Assembly (NCBI GenBank): GCA_947856335.1
Contig: CANUCD010000002.1
Location: 1-20,928 of the forward strand
Length of the DNA stretch: 20,928 nt
Source of the DNA: an uncultured Bacilli bacterium
Lineage (GTDB): Bacteria; Bacillota_I; Bacilli_A; RF39; UBA660
Direction of reading: 5' to 3'
Shown here: positions 14,963 to 20,928 of the stretch, piece after piece
How the letters are laid out: every line of letters starts with the position of its first letter
How positions within the stretch are numbered: the first letter of the stretch is position 1
Made by a program: the position numbers and the translations under genes
The notes under the pieces: generated by a model
Database searches by the model: none
What the model saw: only the letters and a program-made list of their open reading frames with translations
What the model was told of the DNA's origin: nothing

Positions 14963-14986
14963 ATACTACTAATGGTGAAGTAGTAT
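14963..14986 (+). promoter_or_regulatory. Perfect inverted repeat enclosing the spoIVB ribosome binding site
   Basis: ATACTACT (14963-14970) and AGTAGTAT (14979-14986) are perfect inverted copies. The 8-base loop AATGGTGA contains the ribosome binding site GGTGA, and the 3' arm ends on the first two bases of the spoIVB ATG. In RNA this would form an 8-bp hairpin occluding the start codon. In DNA it could be an operator. No convincing promoter is seen close upstream. Confidence 0.55.
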
Positions 14987-15947
14987 GAAGAAATGGATAG
15001 TTTTTTTAATGATGTTTTTTATACCAGTAAGCGTATTTGCTTATTCAGATGAAGTTATATTAGGTGGAGATACTATTGGTATACATATTGATAGTAATGG
15101 AGTTATGATAATTGGTTTTTATCAGGTAAATGGGAAGTATCATAAATCTAGTTTAGTCGAGGGAGATGTTATTACTCACGTATTTGATGAGAGAATATAT
15201 ACTTTAGAAGACTTAACGGAAGCTTTAAGAAAAAATCAAGATAAAGAAAAAATTCAAATTACTTTTTTAAGAGAAGACAAAAAAATGACAACAGAGATTG
15301 AACTTTTCTTAGAAAATGGTGCTTATAAAACCGGATTATATGTAAAAGATGGTATAACAGGTATTGGAACATTAACATTTATAGATCCAGAATCTAATAG
15401 ATATGGAGCTTTAGGACATGAAGTGATTGAAAGTAATACTTCTAAGATTATAGAAGTAAATAGTGGATCTATATTTCATAATGAAGTAACAAGTATTGAT
15501 AAAAGTGTTGATGGTGCACCAGGAAGTAAAAATGCTAAGTTTTATTATCAGGATGAGTATGGAGATATAAAAAAGAATACAAAAGTTGGATTATATGGAA
15601 AATATGAAGCAGAATATGAGGAAGATAAACTAATAAAGGTAGCAAGTCCTGATGAAGTAGAGATTGGATCGGCAACAATTTATACGGTTTTAGAAGATGA
15701 AGAAGTAGAGGCTTTTACAATAGATATTTATAAGATTAACGAAAATAGTGAGATTAAAAATATTGCATTTGAAATAACAGATAAAAGATTATTAGATAAA
15801 ACAGGAGGAATAGTTCAAGGAATGAGTGGTTCTCCTATTGTTCAAAATGGAAAAATTATTGGGGCAGTTACGCATGTTATAACAGATAATGTAAAAACTG
15901 GATATGGAATATTTATTACAACAATGTTAGAAGAAAGTGAAAAATAA
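14985..15947 (+). CDS. spoIVB: SpoIVB-type serine peptidase (S55 family), short form
   Basis: In Bacillus, SpoIVB is secreted by the forespore into the intermembrane space. There it cleaves SpoIVFA, triggering SpoIVFB and pro-sigma-K processing. Here a 320-residue protein has an N-terminal signal/anchor (about residues 4-18, ending FAYSDE) and a PDZ-like domain (about 25-110, with SLVEGDVITHVFDERIYTLED). The S55 peptidase domain has GALGHEVIE (His145) and TGGIVQGMSGSPIVQNGKIIGAVTHV (serine motif near residue 281). It is about 100 residues shorter than the 426-residue Bacillus protein, mainly before the PDZ domain. The start at 14985 has GGTGA upstream inside a hairpin. Its stop is in the loop of a terminator. 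Catalytic roles are from family knowledge. Confidence 0.9.
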   Translation: MKKWIVFLMMFFIPVSVFAYSDEVILGGDTIGIHIDSNGVMIIGFYQVNGKYHKSSLVEGDVITHVFDERIYTLEDLTEALRKNQDKEKIQITFLREDKKMTTEIELFLENGAYKTGLYVKDGITGIGTLTFIDPESNRYGALGHEVIESNTSKIIEVNSGSIFHNEVTSIDKSVDGAPGSKNAKFYYQDEYGDIKKNTKVGLYGKYEAEYEEDKLIKVASPDEVEIGSATIYTVLEDEEVEAFTIDIYKINENSEIKNIAFEITDKRLLDKTGGIVQGMSGSPIVQNGKIIGAVTHVITDNVKTGYGIFITTMLEESEK

Positions 15948-15966
15948 AAATCTTCACTTTTTTTGA
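15934..15966 (+). terminator. Intrinsic terminator of spoIVB, stop codon in the loop
   Basis: AAAGTGAA (15934-15941) pairs with TTCACTTT (15953-15960), followed by more T's to 15964. The spoIVB TAA (15945-15947) lies in the 11-base loop. Confidence 0.75.
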
Positions 15967-15984
15967 TTTTTTATCTTCCTTATC

Positions 15985-16014
15985 TCGACAAATAAGTATA
16001 ATTTATGATACAAT
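15985..16014 (+). promoter_or_regulatory. Sigma-A promoter for ezrA
   Basis: TCGACA (15985-15990) is followed after 18 bases by TACAAT (16009-16014), with TGA directly upstream giving an extended -10. It overlaps the in-frame ATG at 16005, which shows that translation starts at the later ATG (16038). Confidence 0.6.
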
Positions 16015-16037
16015 ATAATCATAGGAAGTGTTTAGAT

Positions 16038-17756
16038 ATGTCAAGAACCACTTTTATATTTATAGGTATTCTTTATTATATATTTACTGTTATCTTAATA
16101 ATTGTAGTTTTGAATTTAATCAATAAAAAAGAGCGTAATAAATACAAAGATGAGATAGCAGTACTTGAGAGAGATAAGAATTTAATTGTTGGTGCTTCTA
16201 TTTTGTCTGAATTAAATAAAGTTGGAGCTTTAATCAATAATGAAGCAATGCAAAAAAAATATGATAATTGGCAAAAAAGATTAAAGGAAATCAAAGAAGT
16301 TGAAGTGCCTAAAATAACTGATGCTTTAATTGAAATAGAGCAGATTTTTGAAGATAAAGATTATCAATCATTAAAATCAAAAATAGCAGCTTTAGAATTA
16401 CAAATAGCTTATGTTAAAACAAAATCAAACTTTTTATTAGATGAAATAAGAGAAATTACTTTAAGTGAAGAGAAAAATAGAGAGACTATTACGAAACTTA
16501 AAAGTGAATATCGTACTATTTTAACTAAATATCATCAAAATAAAGTTGATTATAAAGATGTTTCAACACCAATTGAGTTACAATTTGAAAATGTTGATAA
16601 ATTATTTAGTGCTTTTGAAGTGGCGATGGAACAAAATGAGTATACCGAAGTAGGAAAGATTGTAAAAGCGATAGATGATACTATTGGTAACTTAAAAGTA
16701 GTAGTAGAAGAAGCTCCATCTATTTTGATTATGGGTAATAAGTTAATACCTGATAAAATAAATGATATTAAAAAAATTACAACTAAAATGGAAAAAGAAG
16801 GGTATAATCTTGATTATTTAAATATTGATTATAATATTGGGGAGTCTGAAAAAAAGATTAGTGATATTTTTGGAAGATTAAATGTTTTAAATGTTGAGGA
16901 TAGTGTGTTTGAATTAAAAACTATTTTAGATTATTTTGATTCTTTATATCATAATTTTGATAAAGAGAAAGTATCAAAAAGAGTATTTGAAGATTATCAA
17001 AGAAGTATTTTGATTAAAGCAACAAAACTAGAGAAAATTAGTAATGATTTAAGTAAGAAGATGGAAGATTTAAAATACAGCTATGACTTAAGTGAAGATG
17101 AAGTTCATATTATTGATGTAATAGCAAGTGAGATAGTTGATATTAAAGATGATTATAATCGTATTATTGATATGCATAGAAGAAGAGTTTTTGCTTTTTC
17201 AAGACTTTCTAAAGAAATGGAAATATTAAATAATAAGTTACTTAAAACAGAAGAAAAGCTTGAACAAACACTAAGAAGTTTAGGTAGTTTAAAAGAGGAT
17301 GAAAAACGAGCTCGGGAACAATTAGATGAAATTAAAAAAATACTTAAAGATGCTAAAAATAATATGCGTTCATATAAACTTCCAGTTATTCCTAAAAACT
17401 TTTATGTAGAATTATCTGAGGCAGCTTCATCTCTTGAAGATATGGCTTTAGAATTAGATAAAAGACCTATTTCGATTAAAACATTAAATACTCGCGTTGA
17501 TACTGCAAGAGATTTAACTCTAAAGGTTTATAATACAACTAAAGAAGCAATTAAGACAGCTAAAATGGCTGAGGCTGCTATAGTCTATGGAAATAGGTAT
17601 AGAGCAGTTGATAAAGATGTAGAACTTGGTTTAGTTAAAGCTGAAAATGCTTTTTATAAGGGTAATTTTAAGGTTAGTTTAGAAAATGCTATAAATGCTA
17701 TCAATATGGTTGAACCTGGTATATATAAAAAACTTTTAGAGGAGTATCAGGCATGA
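16038..17756 (+). CDS. ezrA: Septation ring regulator EzrA
   Basis: EzrA is a membrane-anchored coiled-coil protein that interacts with FtsZ and penicillin-binding proteins and shapes Z-ring dynamics in Bacilli. From the ATG at 16038 it has 572 residues, close to the 562 of Bacillus. One N-terminal membrane helix (about residues 4-26, FIFIGILYYIFTVILIIVV) is followed by a basic patch and a long, highly charged, spectrin-like coiled coil. Near the C-terminus there is the family-typical AEAAIVYGNRYRA and ENAFYKGNFKVSLENAINAI. AGGAAG lies upstream of 16038, whereas the earlier in-frame ATG (16005) overlaps the promoter -10. It overlaps the next gene by 4 bases (ATGA). Confidence 0.93.
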   Translation: MSRTTFIFIGILYYIFTVILIIVVLNLINKKERNKYKDEIAVLERDKNLIVGASILSELNKVGALINNEAMQKKYDNWQKRLKEIKEVEVPKITDALIEIEQIFEDKDYQSLKSKIAALELQIAYVKTKSNFLLDEIREITLSEEKNRETITKLKSEYRTILTKYHQNKVDYKDVSTPIELQFENVDKLFSAFEVAMEQNEYTEVGKIVKAIDDTIGNLKVVVEEAPSILIMGNKLIPDKINDIKKITTKMEKEGYNLDYLNIDYNIGESEKKISDIFGRLNVLNVEDSVFELKTILDYFDSLYHNFDKEKVSKRVFEDYQRSILIKATKLEKISNDLSKKMEDLKYSYDLSEDEVHIIDVIASEIVDIKDDYNRIIDMHRRRVFAFSRLSKEMEILNNKLLKTEEKLEQTLRSLGSLKEDEKRAREQLDEIKKILKDAKNNMRSYKLPVIPKNFYVELSEAASSLEDMALELDKRPISIKTLNTRVDTARDLTLKVYNTTKEAIKTAKMAEAAIVYGNRYRAVDKDVELGLVKAENAFYKGNFKVSLENAINAINMVEPGIYKKLLEEYQA

Positions 17757-18745
17757 CATTAAAAGAATACATTCTAACTTGTAATAAAAAAGAATGTTAT
17801 GATTTTTATGTTAAACTTTCTTCTAAGCCTAAAAAATATAACCAAGTAACAAGAAATGATATTTATACATGGATAATTTCTTTGTATCATGCTGATAGCG
17901 AGATAATTTTAAAATTATGTAGTACAGAAGAAATAAATGTTTTAAAAAAATTATTAGACGAAAATATACATAAGAGGGAAAATGGATATATAGATTATTT
18001 GATTTTTAATAGTTTATCTCATCATTTTCTTGTTTTAGCAAATGAAGAAGAATACTATATTCCAAGTGATATTAAAAATTATGTAAAGATGGCTATCAAT
18101 ATATTAGATGAAGCAGAGTATTCTAAACTTGATGTTACAATTAGTGCAATACTAGGAATATCTAAAATTTATAATACTATTTCTTTATCTAATGCTTTAT
18201 CTATTTTAAGAGAATATGCTATTTTTTATGATGATATTAAGGCTTTTAAAAAAGAGATTGCTTCTAATATAAAGTTAAGAGAAAATATAGCTATTGTTCG
18301 TCATAATAAAGAAGAATATCTTGTTTCTCTAAATTTTTTCTATTATAAAGATGTCTTAAAATTAAGAAATGATTTACCAGTTGCTAAATACTCTTTAGAA
18401 GAACTTATTAGTTTTGGAAAATATAATCTTAATTTATTTGATGAAAATATTCTGCATTTTTTAAATTTTTTAGAATTACACTTAACTCCTCCTAATATAG
18501 AAATATTTTTAAGAGAAATAATTTTTTACTGTGGATTTGATATCAATAATGAAAGTGTTTTACTAAAAATATGTGATGGAATTGAAGAGTTATATCTTGA
18601 GACTAAAAAAGTTATTTCTTATTTTCCTATTTGGATTTATAATGGTAATAATTTATTATATTTTAGTGAAAGTGCTAATATAAATAAAGAAGTTAAAAAA
18701 GAATCATTTTTTAGAAAGTGGTTAAATAAGATAAGTGGGAATTAG
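17753..18745 (+). CDS. Unknown 330-residue protein coupled to ezrA
   Basis: I do not recognise this protein. It is soluble, rich in Leu, Ile, Lys and Glu, predicted almost wholly helical, with no signal peptide or clear membrane helix. It ends in a basic/aromatic amphipathic stretch (ESFFRKWLNKISGN) that could touch the membrane. The middle resembles a helical-repeat scaffold, but I see no periodic motif strong enough to name. ATG overlaps the ezrA stop (ATGA), and AGGAG lies in the end of ezrA, so the two are co-translated. In Bacillus a cysteine desulfurase follows ezrA. Its own TAG lies in the 5' arm of a terminator. Coupling suggests a division or septum-related role, which is inference only. 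Confidence 0.75.
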   Translation: MTLKEYILTCNKKECYDFYVKLSSKPKKYNQVTRNDIYTWIISLYHADSEIILKLCSTEEINVLKKLLDENIHKRENGYIDYLIFNSLSHHFLVLANEEEYYIPSDIKNYVKMAINILDEAEYSKLDVTISAILGISKIYNTISLSNALSILREYAIFYDDIKAFKKEIASNIKLRENIAIVRHNKEEYLVSLNFFYYKDVLKLRNDLPVAKYSLEELISFGKYNLNLFDENILHFLNFLELHLTPPNIEIFLREIIFYCGFDINNESVLLKICDGIEELYLETKKVISYFPIWIYNGNNLLYFSESANINKEVKKESFFRKWLNKISGN

Positions 18746-18763
18746 ATTGATAATTCCTTTTTT
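18738..18763 (+). terminator. Intrinsic terminator with the stop codon in its stem
   Basis: GGAATTA (18738-18744) pairs perfectly with TAATTCC (18751-18757) around a 6-base loop, followed by six T's (18758-18763). The TAG stop of the preceding gene (18743-18745) is in the 5' arm and loop boundary. It separates ezrA and its partner from spoVD. Confidence 0.8.
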
Positions 18764-18775
18764 GATGCATATATT
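18748..18775 (+). promoter_or_regulatory. Possible sigma-E-like promoter for spoVD
   Basis: TGATAAT (18748-18754) and CATATATT (18768-18775) are separated by 13 bases. They resemble the Bacillus sigma-E boxes (TCATATT and CATACAAT) at 5 of 7 and 6 of 8 positions. The -35 would lie inside the terminator. The predicted start falls only a few bases before the ribosome binding site. Bacillus spoVD is sigma-E controlled, which makes the match worth noting, but chance is likely in DNA this AT-rich. Confidence 0.25.
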
Positions 18776-18790
18776 TAATTGGTGAAAATT

Positions 18791-20707
18791 ATGTTTTTTA
18801 GTACAATTCATGAGAGAATGCGTCTTATATTTTTAATTAGTATGATTATTTTAATTGCTATTATTATTAAGGTGTTTTATATTCAAGTTTTTGCTTATGA
18901 AAAACTTAGTAGTTTAGCTGAAGATTTGTGGAGTAGAGAATTACCTATAAAAGCTGATAGAGGGAAAATTATAGATAGAAATGGTGTTGTTTTGGCAGAT
19001 AATATTACAACTGTATCTTTAGTTTTAGTTCCTAACCAAATTGATAATAAAGAAGCTGTTGCTAAAGATTTAGCAAATATTTTAAATGTTGATTATAAAG
19101 AAATGTTAAAGCATGTTACTAGAGCTACTTCTATTGAAAGAGTACATCCGGAGGGACGAGGGTTAAGTTTTGATATTGCTGAGGAAATAGATGCTTTAGG
19201 TTATGATGGGGTTTATTTATTAAAAGAAAGTAAGAGAGATTATCCATATGATACCGTTTTATCTCATGTACTTGGTTATGTTGGAATTGATAATCAAGGA
19301 TTATCAGGCTTAGAACTTTATTATGATGAATATTTAACGGGAGCAGATGGGGCGATTAAGTATTTTTCAGATGGCAAAGGGAATAAGCTTGAACTTACAG
19401 AAGTATATGTTGCCCCTACTAGTGGGATTACTTTACAACTTACGATTGATCTTGATTTACAACTGGCTGTAGAAAATGAACTTGATAATGTTATAGCTAA
19501 ATATAATCCTGAGAAAGCTTTAATTGTTGCAATGAATCCTAATACTGGAGAGATTCTTGCTATGGCTAGTCGACCTACATTTAATAATAATAATTATCAA
19601 GATTATGAAACAGAAGTTATTAACCGTAACTTACCTATTTGGATGACTTATGAACCAGGGAGTACTTTTAAAATTATTACTTTGTCAGCTGCTTTAGAAG
19701 AAAAGACTATCAATTTATTTGAAGATACATTTACAGATACTGGAGCTATACATGTAGAAGACGCAACAATTCATTGCTGGAAAAGTGGAGGACATGGAAC
19801 ACAGACTATGCTTGAAGTAGTTGAAAACTCTTGTAATCCTGGGTTTGTTAGAATTGGAGAAACACTTGGGGTTGATAAACTTATGAAATATATTAAAGCT
19901 TATGGATTAGATGCTAAAACAGGTATTGATTTAAACGGAGAAGCTGTAGGTTTACTTTTTGATGAAGATAAAATGGGGGCAGTAGAACTTGCAACAACAA
20001 GTTTTGGGCAAGGAATTAGTGTTACTCCTATTGGACAAATAAGAGCTGTATCAGCGGCTATTAACGGAGGAAATTTATATACGCCATATATTGTAAGTAC
20101 AATGCTTGAATCACAGACAAATAGTGTTATTAAAAAAATTAGTCCTAATTTAGAGCGAAATGTTATTAGTAAAAAGACAAGTAGTTTAGTTAGATTTGCT
20201 TTAGAAAGTGTGGTAGCAAATGGAAGTGGTAAAAATGCTTATATTGAAAATTATCGTGTTGGGGGAAAAACAGGTACGGCTCAAAAGGTAAGTGATGGTG
20301 CTTATTTAGATGGGAATTATATTTTATCTTTTATGGGATTTTTACCAGCTGATGATCCAGAGATTATTGTTTATGTAGCAGTAGATAATCCTAAAGGTGT
20401 AACTCAGTATGGTGGGGTAGTATCAGCTCCTATTGCAAGAAATGTGATGTTATCAGCGATTGACATATTAGAAATTAAACCGAGTAAAGAGGGAATGGCG
20501 AAAGAATATACTTGGTTAGATAAAAAGTATAGCATTTTACCAAATGTAGTTGGTCTTGATAAGAAAGAAGCTGCTAAAGTATTAAAAAATTATCAAGTTT
20601 TATATTCAGGGGAGGGAGATGCAATTATATATCAAAGTCCTAATGCTGGGTATTATGTAGCTTTGGGTAGTAAAGTTAAGTTATTACTGGGTAGTTCGTC
20701 AAGTTAA
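18791..20707 (+). CDS. spoVD: SpoVD-type class B penicillin-binding protein (transpeptidase with one PASTA domain)
   Basis: This is a membrane transpeptidase that crosslinks peptidoglycan; in Bacillus SpoVD builds the spore cortex. The 638-residue protein has an N-terminal membrane helix (about 10-32). A dimerisation/pedestal domain follows, with RGKIIDRNGVVLADN. The transpeptidase domain has STFK (Ser291), SCN, and KTG (Lys493). One C-terminal PASTA domain begins LPNVVGLDKKEAAKVL. Cys329 and Cys348 are 19 residues apart, as are the redox-active Cys332 and Cys351 of Bacillus SpoVD, and the segment CWKSGGHGTQT matches. A single PASTA and length near 645 favour SpoVD over PbpB. The ATG at 18791 has GGTGA upstream; the TTG at 18779 is a less likely start. 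It could also be the only division transpeptidase here. Confidence 0.9.
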   Translation: MFFSTIHERMRLIFLISMIILIAIIIKVFYIQVFAYEKLSSLAEDLWSRELPIKADRGKIIDRNGVVLADNITTVSLVLVPNQIDNKEAVAKDLANILNVDYKEMLKHVTRATSIERVHPEGRGLSFDIAEEIDALGYDGVYLLKESKRDYPYDTVLSHVLGYVGIDNQGLSGLELYYDEYLTGADGAIKYFSDGKGNKLELTEVYVAPTSGITLQLTIDLDLQLAVENELDNVIAKYNPEKALIVAMNPNTGEILAMASRPTFNNNNYQDYETEVINRNLPIWMTYEPGSTFKIITLSAALEEKTINLFEDTFTDTGAIHVEDATIHCWKSGGHGTQTMLEVVENSCNPGFVRIGETLGVDKLMKYIKAYGLDAKTGIDLNGEAVGLLFDEDKMGAVELATTSFGQGISVTPIGQIRAVSAAINGGNLYTPYIVSTMLESQTNSVIKKISPNLERNVISKKTSSLVRFALESVVANGSGKNAYIENYRVGGKTGTAQKVSDGAYLDGNYILSFMGFLPADDPEIIVYVAVDNPKGVTQYGGVVSAPIARNVMLSAIDILEIKPSKEGMAKEYTWLDKKYSILPNVVGLDKKEAAKVLKNYQVLYSGEGDAIIYQSPNAGYYVALGSKVKLLLGSSSS

Positions 20708-20752
20708 ATGTAAAATATATTTAAAAGTACAGTATTTTTATTTATAAAGTAG

Positions 20753-20758
20753 TATAAT
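20753..20758 (+). promoter_or_regulatory. Possible -10 box for mraY
   Basis: A perfect TATAAT lies 22 bases before the mraY ATG. No recognisable -35 is found at 16-19 bases upstream, and no terminator follows spoVD, so mraY may be read both from here and from spoVD. Confidence 0.35.
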
Positions 20759-20780
20759 GATTAAAAGGAAGAGGTGGGTT

Positions 20781-20928
20781 ATGTTAATACTTGCTAAAGC
20801 GGCAATGGCTTTATTATTAGGATTTATTTTAGCAATTATTACAGGTGTAATTTTAATTCCCATATTAAGAAGATTTCATATTGGGCAATATGTTAGTCAT
20901 TATATTGGAGAAAGACATTTAAAAAAAG
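20781..20928 (+). CDS. mraY: Phospho-N-acetylmuramoyl-pentapeptide-transferase, 5' part only
   Basis: MraY is an integral membrane enzyme that joins UDP-MurNAc-pentapeptide to undecaprenyl phosphate, making lipid I. Only the first 49 codons are in the window; the gene runs off the right edge. The visible part is the first membrane helix (about residues 5-28, AMALLLGFILAIITGVILIP), then ILRRFHIGQYV and ERHLKKK. These correspond to the conserved start of MraY (LRRLKFGQ...HLKKKGTPTMGG). AGAGGTGGG precedes the ATG. The spoVD-mraY order is the usual one in Bacilli, which supports the call. Confidence 0.85.
   Translation, partial: MLILAKAAMALLLGFILAIITGVILIPILRRFHIGQYVSHYIGERHLKK

Noticed and set aside
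14941..14968. Sigma-G-like promoter for spoIVB (TATACTA at 14962-14968)
   Set aside because: The -10 resembles CATACTA, but no acceptable -35 lies at 17-18 bases. The transcript would start at or after the ribosome binding site.
16005..16037. Earlier in-frame ezrA start
   Set aside because: It overlaps the -10 box and lacks a ribosome binding site, while the ATG at 16038 has AGGAAG and gives the family length.

Overview
The window is about 20.9 kb of very AT-rich, gene-dense bacterial DNA using the standard stop codons. The gene set is that of a low-GC Gram-positive: EzrA, a PrkC-type kinase with PASTA domains, SpoIVB, SpoVD, and AGGTG-type ribosome binding sites. I infer an endospore-forming (or spore-gene-retaining) member of the Bacilli with a compact genome, perhaps an uncultured gut lineage near the RF39 or Erysipelotrichia groups. 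The taxon is inference; the gene families are recognised from motifs.

Layout. Positions 1-260 hold the probable tail of a gene running off the left edge and a structured non-coding stretch ending in a terminator. Then come two divergent membrane-protein genes (TIGR04086-like on minus, YetF/DUF421 on plus). Positions 1486-8089 are one tightly packed plus-strand operon: fmt, a membrane-anchored unknown protein, rlmN, a PP2C phosphatase, a PASTA serine/threonine kinase, rsgA and rpe. Several neighbours overlap by 4-8 bases. This is the classic Firmicutes fmt-rsmB-rlmN-prpC-prkC-rsgA-rpe block, with rsmB missing and the unknown protein in its place. Positions 8100-8240 look like a free-standing small RNA gene with its own promoter and terminator. 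A single unknown gene (8287-8760) with its own promoter and terminator follows.

mutS (8828-11371) is followed, without mutL, by a second operon with a near-consensus promoter: nusB, xseA, an overlooked 42-codon ORF, xseB and proS. spoIVB follows. This resembles a shortened version of the Bacillus nusB...xseA-xseB...recN-spoIVB region. The last block is ezrA, an unknown 330-residue protein, a SpoVD-type transpeptidase and the start of mraY. It is a division and wall cluster without the usual mraZ-rsmH-ftsL upstream.

The genes combine translation start and ribosome maturation (fmt, rlmN, rsgA), phospho-signalling sensing cell-wall fragments (PP2C and PASTA kinase), DNA repair (mutS, xseAB), septation and peptidoglycan synthesis (ezrA, spoVD, mraY) and late sporulation (spoIVB, spoVD). 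No CRISPR array, insertion sequence, phage gene, tRNA or rRNA is visible. The most interesting material is non-coding: two candidate small RNAs about 8 kb apart sharing a 12-of-13 base hairpin arm, a hairpin enclosing the spoIVB ribosome binding site, and stop codons embedded in terminator stems.
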